This document shows positions 34,541 through 44,339 of a stretch of DNA of 64,000 nucleotides, piece after piece. Every line of letters begins with the position of its first letter. The stretch's first letter is position 1. Source of the DNA: Pictodentalium vernedei (taxonomy: Eukaryota > Mollusca > Scaphopoda > Dentaliida > Dentaliidae); NCBI GenBank assembly GCA_031216915.1, contig CM062292.1:71282956-71346955 (forward strand). The letters run 5' to 3'. The position numbers were made by a program, and so were the translations under genes. The notes under the pieces are model-generated. The model searched no databases, was not told the origin of the DNA, and was given only the letters and a program-made list of their open reading frames with translations.

Positions 34541-35466
34541 TCAAAAGAGGTGCGAGTCCGTGGTCAGAATATCCGAAATCGCCTACACAGCTGGAATTTG
34601 TACGCTCGACGACCTCGAATAAATCCACGTTTGACTGAACTTCACATCACAGCAAGACGTAATTGGTGTGAGACACTACAGCGCTGCGACAATCGTGATG
34701 GAACAACGTCAAGTTTTCCAATGAATCGAGGTTCACTCTCGATTTCCACGACAGGCGAAACAGTGTGGTGGCGGCGGTGGCTGAACAAACGATACCATGA
34801 CGTAACCGTTGGGAAGCACGAGAGAATCTGGTGGTGGATCGGTTATGATGTGGGGGGGGGGGGGGCATAACCATGGCAAGCATAACAGCATTGCATGTCC
34901 TCCAAGGGCGTGTCAGAGCACAGTACTACCGTGACAACATGTTATGCCATTTGCGCGACGTCACGGCCGTCGATTCATTTTCCATGAACACATTGCAAGA
35001 GCACACAGGGCCCGTGACGCTTCCCCCAGGAGCAGAACATCACTACACTGCCTTGGCCAACATTAAGTCCAGACCTTTCACCAATCAAGAACGTTTGGGA
35101 TATGCATGGCAGGCGCCTACGACAACGCCAGCAGCCCCCTGCCAATACCCAGGAAATCGCCGCTGCACTGCAGGAAGAATGAAATAACATCAGTCAAGCT
35201 GGTATTGGACGTTTGGTGAGAGTCTGCCACGTCGGATCCGCGCTCGTCACGCGAACCGAGGAGGATTTACAAGGTATTGAAGTATTGGACTTAATGTGGT
35301 AAATTCTCCGTCTGACCGTCCATGTCTTCTAAAGCACAGTGCGTGGAATGTGTGCACCGAAATAATTCGCCAGATGTCACAGTGCAATGCCTCAACTGTC
35401 TTTTTGATGAAAATATAAATATATTTCTTCATATAACTCACTTTTATCAAATATCCCCTACTTTTT
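34541..35466 (+). mobile_element. Tc1/mariner-type transposon with decayed transposase
   Basis: In reading order: RNRLHSWNLYARRPRI (after the HTH region), RRNWCETLQRCDNRDG, a DDE-first-Asp region decayed to FPMNRGS, GETVWWRRW, then, after a frame change near the G run at 34849, SITALHVLQGRVRAQYYRDN, and then QEE-NNISQAGIGRLVR. This is the order of a Tc1-type DDE transposase. It has several frame changes and stops, lacks the N-terminal HTH, and is dead. The right end (CTTTTATCAAATATCCCCTA, 35441-35460) is inverse to 3631-3650, so this is the same family as the fragment at 3.6 kb. Confidence 0.85.
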
Positions 35467-36298
35467 TGAATGGTGTGTAACACGTGATGGGATATTTGCT
35501 TTATAAAGAAGATATTCAAATAAATTCCTGTCAGGGCATCCTCGCGGATTTCACCTTACCTGTGATTGGCTCGTGAACCAACTTATGTCAGCACATCATA
35601 GAGGTGAAGATGGAACCAGCTTATCAGGAATGTATGGGGAAACTATGATCTTTCTTGCGTCCATGTGGAACTCACCACTGACCCTCCCTAACGACGGATA
35701 TCCATTTCTTTCCGTTTCAGATATCCAAATGGAAAAACTTCAATGGCCGCGACCATTAATCACCATAAGCATAAGTACCCTCATCTTCATCTCGACCAGT
35801 TCACGCCAAAACAAATTTCGTAAGAAAATTCTTTGGCCAGTCAAAAAATGACACTTTTGTGGAGTCCATATCGGGAACCTCGATAATCATCCTATGCGAA
35901 AGCGTTCTCCAATTGGAGCATGGAAACTGTTTTTAGACGGGAGTCTCCGATGATTTTGACCATTTTTTGAACCTCTGATCGTCTGGGTTTATTCCTGTAC
36001 CCTAGCAGCGTGTCTGAATTTTCGGGATCCTGAACCAAAGCACTGTCTAGTCGGTCATGTAGCCATTTGGAGGTTAAAAATCTACATGACCAGTTACCTT
36101 CACCTTTGACCCAAATCGATAGGGTCGGTCCCTTTTCTCAAGGTTAAGGATTTTGAATTTTTAGAATATTCGGACAGAGCGTTGTCAAGTTGGGGGTCCA
36201 GAAATCAAAGCGGTCCAATTTATACACGGATGCGACAATTTGCGAGGCCCTAATTAACATGTAAGGTGTGGAGAGCAGTGTATTGAATAACTAAGTAC
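35467..36298. other. No gene or repeat recognised
   Basis: A 92-codon open frame (35573-35851) has low-complexity Ile/Ser content (SISTLIFIS) and no recognisable domain. I do not call it a gene. Confidence 0.4.
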
Positions 36299-36775
36299 CT
36301 AACCCCCAGTTTAGATGGACGCATATTGGACGAACCTAATCTAATTGTATATGACAAGTCTCCAATCGAACCTAAAGCCCGTTGACTGAGATGCACTCAT
36401 TATCGAATCTAATTCAATGGTCCCGTATACTTGCGACATTGTCCTTGTGTTAACTCATTCCCAGCTGGGCCTGCTTTGAACTTTTCTGACATAACCAATT
36501 TGGATCAATTGTAATTACGATTCTCTAATTAGCATAAACCGTTATGCTAATTAATACCCGAACATCGTCGAAACATTAGATTAGATTCGTCTGAATCAAA
36601 CGACGCATCGAATCTAATAGATATATTAAATGCATCGCTCCGAGACGAAGATTCTTCTGAAATGCGACTGAATGATTTATATGATTCAGACAGACGAATA
36701 ATCGACGCTTATTCAAATAGAACCCAATATTTCATTAGATTCGACCAAAATGCGTCAGTCAGAACTGGGGGTTAG
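36299..36775. mobile_element. 477-bp TIR element with GAATCTAAT repeats
   Basis: The left end CTAACCCCCAGTTTAGATGG and the right end CAGTCAGAACTGGGGGTTAG form inverted repeats of about 26 bases. Inside, CGAATCTAAT or its inverse ATTAGATTCG occurs at least six times, near both ends and at the centre. This pattern of subterminal repeats is typical of transposase-binding sites. No clear target duplication was seen. Confidence 0.8.
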
Positions 36776-36891
36776 AGAAAAGCAGTCATCCATATTCCGC
36801 ATGACAATTCCAGTCACGCACGATGGCTAGTTTTTTTTGTGTCTAAGGACTTTTACCCCCAAACGAAGGCCCATTATTTATATGTGTTTAA

Positions 36892-37132
36892 CCCTTTACC
36901 CAACAAATCGGCCACATTCGCCCACGTAATATGCAAATTCAGCAGCAGAACAAAAATCCTATTTTTCAAAACATTTAAACAAAACCAAAAAAGTGACATT
37001 CTCTTTGGAACGAGCTCGACGAGCTCGTTCCAAAGAGGGGGTCACATATGGTTTTGTTGAAATTTTTCTTAAAATAATATTTTTTCAGCTGTTGAATTTG
37101 CATATTACGCGGGCGATTCGTTGGGTAAATGG
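36892..37132. mobile_element. MITE-C2, complete
   Basis: CCCTTTACCCAACAAATCGG at the left and CGATTCGTTGGGTAAATGG at the right. TTAA stands at 36888-36891, with a decayed TTCA on the other side. The core GGAACGAGCTCGACGAGCTCG is the same as in MITE-C, but the arms (TGCAAATTCAGCAGC, AAACAAAACC) are different. It stands in the same place in Rep-G as the copy at 30265. Confidence 0.8.
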
Positions 37133-37410
37133 TTCAAGTCACGCTTCTGCACAACGGTTAATCGTGACCGCAACATGAAGATGAAGTGAAGTGGACTGAA
37201 TCGTTTATACCCATGTTGCTTATTTTCGAGAACGTCCACCCCAACCATTGGTGACTGTGCCCTAATTTACTAGTAAAACAGAGCTTCTTTGCCATCGTAA
37301 ACAAGCAACGTTTAACTTCCAGGGTTTTCAATTGGGGATTGGTGCTTAACTCCACATCAGTATCCAAGGCGATATGGTGACGATAAAAGGTTATGCAGTG
37401 GAAAGGGTTC
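37133..37410 (-). repeat. Rep-G block, closest match to 30421-30690
   Basis: Carries GGTTAATCGTGACCGCAAC, TTGCTTATTTTCGAGAACG and CCAAGGCGATATGGTGACG in the same order, with few changes. A minus-strand frame of 69 codons is conserved between the two copies only as far as the DNA is. I do not call it a gene. Confidence 0.75.
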
Positions 37411-37417
37411 TATTTTA

Positions 37418-37521
37418 CAAAGAGGGGTCGCATGATATGGTTCTGTTGAAATGTTTTGAAAATTATTTTAAAAAATGGTATTTAAAATAATAAATTGATA
37501 TCGTCTGCGTTGGGTAAAGGG
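37418..37521. mobile_element. MITE-C2 right half
   Basis: AAGAGGGGTCGCATGATATGG leads to TGCGTTGGGTAAAGGG. TTAA follows at 37522-37525, directly joined to another Rep-G copy. The left half is missing. Confidence 0.65.
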
Positions 37522-37690
37522 TTAAGGTAACACTTCTGTACTACATGTATGGCTAATAGTGACCGCAACATGGAGACAAAGTCTAGTTCAGCCAATCGTT
37601 TATACCCATGTTGCCCATCTTAGAGGACCTTGAGATCAAGTATTGGAGATTGGGTCCTATTTTACCCCAAATAAAGCTAGATTACCACAG
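37522..37690 (-). repeat. Rep-G block
   Basis: GGCTAATAGTGACCGCAACAT, CCATGTTGCCCATCTTAGAG and TTGGGTCCTATTTTACC appear in the family order. It is the third case in which a MITE-C2 piece abuts Rep-G at the same TTAA. Confidence 0.7.
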
Positions 37691-38046
37691 ACCATTGTTT
37701 CGGGGGGGATTCCCCACAGGGAGGAGCGATTAAATTAAACTCCGCTTACGCGATGAGATTAGGATACATTTTGAAAACATTTGCCGAAAACGTCTTTAAA
37801 TTATAGTTTTCAGCAACAGATTTGACTTAAATTGGAATTCCTTCAAACAAGCTACAGCAATACGCCAATTATAAAATCCTGAAAGCTAATCAACCGAAAT
37901 TATAATGGTCTATGTAAGGCACGTTATTGAAAATTGTATTTAAAAATCCCAGAAATATAATTTAAAATGTGCGAAGAAAATAACGTTTCCAACGGGTTTT
38001 ACAAAAGATACAGAGTGATATCCTTAAAATCCCAAGAGAGTTGACC

Positions 38047-38378
38047 AAAACTGTTTATTTACTTATTGGTGTTAAAGTCACATACATATCTCTGCACAAT
38101 GGCTAGTCATGACCACGACAGTTTTACGGGTGGAGAGAGCCGGAGTAACCGGTGAAAGGCACAAAGCAACGGCCAGCACCCGTCAGCTCGCAAAATATTA
38201 ACTCCACACAAGCAGGGTTAGCATTGGTTGAAGATCATCAACGTGCAGTACACGACGCCACCATGCGCCTCGTAGGCAATGGGGTGAAGTGTCATGCCCA
38301 AGGACAACGCGGTTTCCGCAATAGACATTCGAACCCAGAACCTCTCTTCTTGCAGCCTGCACCTCCACCTACCAAACC
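38047..38378 (-). mobile_element. tRNA-derived SINE, tail type A
   Basis: Minus-strand order: a decayed tRNA-like head (GGTAGGTGGAGGTGCAGG, then GGGTTCGAATG as B box), TTGGGCATGACACTTCACCC, AACCAATGCTAACCCTGC, then the tail GTGACTTTAACACCAATAAG. The B box and the GGGCA motif are clear. It is complete at both ends within a few bases. Confidence 0.8.
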
Positions 38379-38417
38379 AAAACTAGAGATGGGCAATATA
38401 CCGAAAAACCGAACTTA

Positions 38418-38723
38418 AACTCCAATAAATATCGATATCTGTATAACACTTTCGACAGCCAGGGTCACCTAGTGTCAGTTTTACGGGGGGGGGGGGGGGG
38501 GCGTTGTTTCCGGAGAGAACCACCGAGCAACTGTCTGACTCCAGAGTACTAACTCCACACAAGCAGGTTTTACATCGACGTGAATTACTCGTAAGTACAC
38601 AGCGCCACCACGTTGGCAATTTGAATTAAGTGCCTTGCCTATGGACAACGCTTTTACCCCTGGTGGGGATCGAAAGCTGTACATAGATTTGAAGTTCAAT
38701 GCTGCGACCACTTAGCCACGATA
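38418..38723 (-). mobile_element. tRNA-derived SINE, tail type B
   Basis: Minus-strand order: a head with TGGCTAAGTGGTCGCAGC, a body with AAGGCACTTAATTC, then GTAAAACTGACACTAGG, GTGACCCTGGCTGTCG and a TATTTATTGG-type tail. A G run of about 18 at 38486-38503 breaks the body. It lies only 40 bases from the type A SINE. Confidence 0.75.
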
Positions 38724-38743
38724 CAGAGATGGGGATATTTTTA

Positions 38744-39262
38744 GTCGAGTTGTGACGAAGTCAAACTCGACTTATAGTTTGGTGAATGGCGGGCGGGCGG
38801 GCGGGCGTAAACAATTGGTTTCCGGATGATAACTTGATAGTGGTTCAACTCACATTCATTAAACTTCATACGTAGGTTGGTCTTGGTGGGAGGAAGAACC
38901 CTATTGATTGTGGACATGCTACGTCGAAGGTCAAGGTCACAGTGACCTTGAACGTAGTAAATCTTAAACAATTGGTTTCCGGATGATAACTTGATAGTGG
39001 TTCAACTCACATTCATTAAACTTCATACGTAGGTTGGTCTTGGTGGGAGGAAGAACCCTATTGATTTTGGACATGCTACGTCGAAGGTCAAGGTCACAGT
39101 GACCTTGAACGTAGTAAATCTTAAACAATTGGTTTCCGGATGATAACTTGATAGTAGTTCAACCTACATTCATGAAACTTCATAGGTGTGTTGGCCTTGT
39201 TGCGAGGAAGACCCCTATTGACCTTGGACTCGCCAGGTCAAAGGTCAAGGTCACAACTCGAC
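38744..39262. mobile_element. Element of three 157-bp units with 13-bp inverted ends
   Basis: GTCGAGTTGTGAC at 38744-38756 and GTCACAACTCGAC at 39250-39262 are exact inverses. Between them ACAATTGGTTTCCGG begins at 38811, 38968 and 39125, a spacing of exactly 157. Each unit holds AAACTTCATACGTAGGTTGG and AAGGTCAAGGTCAC. A (GGGC)n run lies at 38788-38807. Sequences of this type are common in mollusc genomes to my knowledge. There is no coding capacity. Confidence 0.85.
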
Positions 39263-39874
39263 ATTGGATCGGTGATCCTGAGCGGCATTTTTGTTATTTT
39301 TTGGAGAGGGGTGGTGGACCGAACCGAACCAATTATTGATTACCGAAATAATCTATTTTTACATTTGTCTACATTGGCTATTTATAAGACCGTGTTGAGG
39401 CTTGATTGCAGCTGAAGTGTTCATTTACATGAAAGAAACAGATTCTTTAGTTTTGTAACCCTTGAAAGGCCTGGGCAATTGTTCCCGACATCCTACTAGA
39501 CTACAATCAGGAGTCAGTACTATAAAACTTTTGCAGTTGCATTTTTCATGTTTGTATTTTCTTCTGGAAACAATTGAAATGAACCAATAGCATTTTCAAA
39601 GATGTGGCGATTTGCCAACTGTCAAATTTCCATATCTTGTGAAATGCTATTGATTTCCGGCATTTATATTCACTTGTATAAAATATAATTCGGGAAATTA
39701 CAATCGTAAAAGATATAGTATTGACCCCTGTAGGCATCCAGTTGCTTAGCAGTAGAAGTGATTTGTCTATTGTAAGTAGGACCTTCTAACGTCTGCATGT
39801 AAAGGGTGCATGTTCTGCGATAGCAAAAGCCTGGGGCTTCAAAGATTAAGTTGTATACATCGAGATTACCATGA

Positions 39875-40044
39875 TAATGTGCATGTCCTGTGATTTTTAT
39901 CAGATTCTAGGTGGTGTCCAAATTGGGATCTCAACGAGCCGGCTTTGCCGGCGAGTTGTGATCCCATTTTTGGACACCACAGAGAATCTTGATACAAATC
40001 ACAGGACATGCACATTAGGACATGCACATTAGGACATGCACATT
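39875..40044. repeat. 143-bp palindrome followed by a triple 14-mer
   Basis: The arms run from TAATGTGCATGTCCTGTGAT (39875) inward to ACGAGCCGGC, with TTT near the centre, and back out through GCCGGCGAGTTGTGATCCCA to GGACATGCACATTA (40017). The outer word GGACATGCACATTA then repeats three times in tandem up to 40044. Confidence 0.85.
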
Positions 40045-40095
40045 AACATGATAATTCATTTATCTAACAATTCTGTCACATAAACAGATTAAATC

Positions 40096-40330
40096 TTAAC
40101 CCTTTACGTAACTGCCAAAACCGGCCAATGCTATTCTCAAAAATCGCCATTTTCATTATTTTTTCATTTTTTGTCTCAAAAATACGGCCCCTCGTTGGAA
40201 CGAGCTCGTCGAGCTCGTTCCAATGAGTGGTCATAACCTATGTTTTTGAGACAAAAAATGAAAAACATTAGTTATTCAAGAATTTGTTTTTGCAAGTGTC
40301 CTCTGCTTTTCATGTTAGGTAAAGGGCTAA
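40096..40330. mobile_element. MITE-C copy
   Basis: TTAACCCTTTACGTAACTG at the left and GTTAGGTAAAGGGCTAA at the right. The core GGAACGAGCTCGTCGAGCTCG is intact, but one inner arm lost some bases (AAAATACGGCCCCTC). Confidence 0.85.
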
Positions 40331-40820
40331 ATTATTTTTATATTTTTGGGACAATGTTCGGTCGATCACTGAAACGCACATAGAATGTATCTATGCGCCT
40401 GTTATGATAGCCCGTAGCGCTACCGGAAATCCGAATAAGTAGTCTATATGATACGGAATTGGAACACATTATGTGATACGTACGGTTTCTCGTGGTTTTC
40501 AGGCCAAAATCTATACGATTGTTAGATCAAGAGTTAAGAAAGCATAATGGAAACATGTTTAAAAATAGCATCATGGATAAAGGATGGATTATAGTTCTAA
40601 TGCTGCATGTTTGTGGACAAGAGTTCCTGCAAAGAGTTTAATGACATGTTCACCCAACCGTATGCCATTTTGCTGGGGGGGGGGGGGGGGATTTCAAAAT
40701 AGCACGTGCTCCCCGAGAATGTCAAAATGAAAGGGTGACCGACTATTGTCGGTTATGTTGTGCTGAGAGCCTGTGTTCTTGAGAAAACACGCTAGTTTTT
40801 GTCTAACGATATCTTAAAAA

Positions 40821-41810
40821 ATGCCAAGGTTAACCGAATATCAGTTTGCGTGCCATAAGGCTGGTATACCTCCAGGTGAGTTCGCTGTTGAGTTCGGAGT
40901 CACTGTGGCCACTATTTACAGTCTCATTGTAAGGTATAGAACCACTGGATCTACTGCCGACAGGCTGCGTTCAGGTAAACCAAGAGTGACGACCCCTGCA
41001 CAAGACTGACATCAAGACTTCTCACTTGCGGGATAGCTTCTTTCCGGCGACGAAAACAGCAATTACTACTGGTAGAACTATCAACAGAATCAGTCCACAA
41101 ACTACACGCAACGCATTCGTTGAACACTGCATCTTAGTAGGCGTCCATACCACGGACCAATCCTTACCCATCGTCATCGTACCGTCAGAATGGAATGGGT
41201 ACGTACCGTCAGAATGGAATGGGTATGTCCGAGTGTTCGCTGGACTCAGAAGCGTTGGAGCACAGTTATGTTCAGTTTTGTCTACACTACGCAGTTGGTA
41301 GGGCAAGAGTGTATAGCCGATGAGAACGGTTTTCCGATGCTTGCGTGCGGGAATGCGACCGTTTCGACGGGGGTAATGTAATGGTTCGGGCAGGAATTTC
41401 CAAGCACCATCGAACGCAGCCGAGCTTCATTTATGGCAATCTGGCAATCTGAAATGACGGCGACATAGGGACGCAATTCTTACGCTTATGTCGCGTTGTT
41501 CAACGCTTACGTCGGATTGCCGTTATTCCAGCAAGAGGATGCCCGATGTCGCGTGGCGCGTCTAGGTCGTGACTTTGAGGAGCAGAGCATCGAACTTCCT
41601 GGCCCCCACTTTCGCCAGATTTGTCGCCAATCTAGCATCTTTGGGACCAATTGGACCGTCGGGTACTACTTCATGACCTTTAGACGTTCTTTCCTTCCAA
41701 GGAGGCAAACGGTGGACATACACGTTATTGATTGCATGTGTGCACTTCATTTCACCGCATGTCCGAATTGCGTTGTCCAGATGCGACGCTGGCAACAGTA
41801 AGAACGTGAA
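40821..41810 (+). mobile_element. Tc1/mariner-type transposon, second family, decayed transposase
   Basis: From ATG 40821 the first 62 codons form a helix-turn-helix DNA-binding domain and the usual hinge (AVEFGVTVATIYSLIVRY, then RLRSGKPRVTTPAQD). After frame changes come SPQTTRNAFVEHC, a decayed region with ADENGFPM at the place of the first catalytic motif, NVMVRAGIS, and QQEDARCRVARLGRDFEE (normally QQDNARPHTAR), then a C-terminal part. A 24-base direct repeat lies at 41181-41228. At least four frame changes or stops are present, so it cannot be active. Terminal repeats were not found. Confidence 0.85.
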
Positions 41811-41919
41811 ATTATGCAAATTCAATAATTTGTTTGGGATTAACACTTTGAACCCTAGTAACATCTTCCATATCAGTTCGGAGGCAGCAACGGGACGAGT
41901 TCATATTCTTTATTTGGGG

Positions 41920-41981
41920 GTAGACGAATTAATATTTTCAACATGCAGCCTTGGGGCTGCACGTTGAAAATATTGGTCTAC
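41920..41981. repeat. Hairpin-H copy 1, 62 bp
   Basis: GTAGACGAATTAATATTTTC to CATGCAGCC pairs with GGCTGCACGTTGAAAATATT and GGTCTAC round TTGG. The same hairpin occurs at 47780 and 56167. Confidence 0.8.
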
Positions 41982-42687
41982 ACCACACCTTCACTCAAAA
42001 GTCAACCTACTTAAATTATGAAGTATGTTACTGGGCCGGAAAAACGTCCTCTGGGGTTCAATGGGTAAAAGTAGATATCGATAATACTAAATAAAATTGC
42101 ACCTTAGTTTATTAAACTTTTTTGACTATTTGGAACAAGTCATAAAATTAATGTCGATTATTCGTGTTGGCAAAAGTAAGCCAATGTTGAGCTAATTGGC
42201 AGTGGTATTTGTTGCGCTCTGGTGGAATGAAACAATATCGTCTGTATTTTCCTGGTGTTAATTACCTACTGTAAGATAATCTGTCGAGTCTGATACCAAA
42301 TCCGATACCGCAGTATATCCCCTAAAATACCTAAATAGATACCGTACTTAATTCCAATACCGTCCATCCATAACGGAAACAGTCTGGTACTGGTCGGGTT
42401 GCCAAATAATGAAAAGGACGCACAATTATAGAACTAATTACAATTTGATGCCCAATATTGTCAAGTTTATACCACTTCTACAAAATTGGTTAATTATCGT
42501 TTTGTTTTCTAAAGTTTTTAACAGTTACATTTAACTCCTTTATGCCAAATGTTCCCCTCCCCCCCCCCCCCCCCCATGTCCGAATTAAAATATTCAGGAA
42601 ACCCTGCATTTTGATCATAACTGTACCGATTTTGTGGCATTTAAGTTTTTTTGTTCAGTGAAACTTAGCATACAATGTACTTTTTTT

Positions 42688-42937
42688 TTAACCCTTTACC
42701 CAACGTAACGGCCAAAACCGGCCAGCGCTATTCTCAAAAATCGCCAATTAATTTTCACTATCTCTCATTTTTTGTCTCAAAAACATAGGTTATGACCCCT
42801 CGTTGGAACGAGCTCGTCGAGCTCGTTCCAACGAGGGGGTCATAACCTATGTTTTTGAGACAAAAAATGAAAAAATTAGTTATTCAAGAATTTTTTTTGC
42901 AAGTGTCGTCTGCTTTTCACGTTAGGTAAAGGGTTAA
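42688..42937. mobile_element. MITE-C reference copy, TTAA-flanked, 250 bp
   Basis: TTAA at both borders encloses CCCTTTACCCAACGTAACGG on the left and CACGTTAGGTAAAGGG on the right. The left arm holds GGCCAAAACCGGCCAGCG and the right arm GCAAGTGTCGTCTGCTTTTC. The core is a palindrome of about 115 bases from TTTTTTGTCTCAAAAACATA through GGAACGAGCTCG to the inverse. The TTAA target and CCCTTT ends are marks of piggyBac-type elements. The element has no gene and would need a transposase from elsewhere. Confidence 0.9.
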
Positions 42938-43007
42938 ATTATTTGGTTAGTAATTGGCCCAAGATGGGTGTTCACTTGATTTTGACTAGTTTAGTGATAT
43001 TTCCCCA

Positions 43008-43170
43008 GGTACCGTTCGGCCGCCGTGGACAGGTTACTTTTCACAGGTGGGAAATATTTCCCACGGACGGCAATATTAGATTTGAAACAATTATTGGAAT
43101 AATCAATTACCTTTAATGAAGCACCGGATAAAACCCGGATTCTTTCATTCAAACATTTGGCTGACGATTT
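43008..43170. mobile_element. MITE-F copy, right end lost
   Basis: GTACCGTTCGGCCGCCGTGG opens the copy; GGAATAATCAATTACC and AATGAAGCACCGGAT against ATCCGGGTTTTATCC-type sequence give the centre. The right terminal repeat is missing. Confidence 0.6.
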
Positions 43171-43300
43171 TTGTGTTTACGGTCACATTTTTGCACAATG
43201 GCTAATCATGACCACAACGTAAGTATTAACTCAAGACCAGGGGGTGAGCGTTAATCCATGTTGCCCATTTTAGAGAGGGTTGGCACCATTCCCATTCCCA
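43165..43300 (-). repeat. Rep-G block, partial
   Basis: GGTCACATTTTTGCACAATGG, CTAATCATGACCACAACG, CCATGTTGCCCATTTTAGAG and CAAGCGTTGG occur in family order, directly behind the MITE-F copy. Confidence 0.6.
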
Positions 43301-43383
43301 AGCGTTGGTGCTATAATCATGAACATTATGGCGTTTGTCTCATTTACCTGGTTCAGTTTATTGTAAATTGCAAATTTATTGGG

Positions 43384-43690
43384 GTTTCATGACACTTGAC
43401 AGCCAGGGTTACCCGTGTCTGACAGTTTTACGTGTCGAGGAAGCCGCAGTACCAATCGAGAACCATTGAGCAACGACGAGTACCTGTCATACTCACCAAC
43501 GTGCCATCTCCACATGTTGTTGACTAGTGCACCATGGGTGTGCAGTACGCCTTAGTACAGAACGCTATCGTGCACCCACGTGGGCAATCGGGATGGAGTG
43601 TTGTTGAAGGACAATGCGGTTGCCGCAGGTAGGATTCGAACAGAGGTAGTTTCAGCTTGCAATCGGCATCTTTCTCAGCCACCGCGCTTC
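43384..43690 (-). mobile_element. tRNA-derived SINE, tail type B
   Basis: Minus strand: a head with GGTGGCTGAGAAAGATGCC, the B box GTTCGAATCC, then GTACTAAGGCGTACTGCAC, and a tail with GTAAAACTGTCAGACACGG and AACCCTGGCTGTCAAG. Plus-strand GGCAATCGGGATGGAGTG stands where the GGGCAAGACACTTCA motif should be, so that part has decayed. Confidence 0.75.
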
Positions 43691-44274
43691 CTTGTGTTGA
43701 ATTACACACTGCCTTACTTTGAATTTTACTGTGGAAAAAAGGTGTACAAACCTCGCGTATAATTTTCGCCTCATTGGATTTCTGCAAATTATTTAAATTT
43801 AGTTTGGTATAAATGGAGACATCTCCAATGTGTTAAGTACGAGTAACTGCTCATGGCAATCTATTGTCCGCTACTGTTTTTGTAAGGGAGATGTCTGACG
43901 TCCCAGTTGTAGATTTGCTAGAAATGTTTCTTTCAGTGTTTGAATTGATGGAGTGGCAACACTAATCTAAACAGGATTTCTGGAACGTCTTCGCAACTAC
44001 CCCTCACTGGCCCACTCCCATCCCCACCCAATAAGTTGTCAATTCAATCAAATTAATCACAATCCATGACGTTTGATGGCGTGAACGCAGTTACGCTGTG
44101 ACTGCAGTCTGAGCGTAACAGGTTTCACTTCATCGAAGGTCATGGCATTTAATCAAAATGCATTTTACATAATCAACTTTGATTCCCACGGAAAATGTAC
44201 ATAACGTACATTTCACCAATATCAAAGTGTATTCTTTGAGACATGAGGCGACGAGAAACTTGAACCTTCCGCCG

Positions 44275-44296
44275 CCCCCCCCCCCCCCCCCCCCCA
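44275..44296. repeat. C run of about 21
   Basis: One of more than twenty G or C runs of ten or more in the window; this one follows CCGCC. On the minus strand it would encode poly-Gly, which explains the frame seen there. Confidence 0.9.
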
Positions 44297-44339
44297 CTAT
44301 CCCACTATTCTTGTGATCAGCAGTCGACGCCAATATTGA

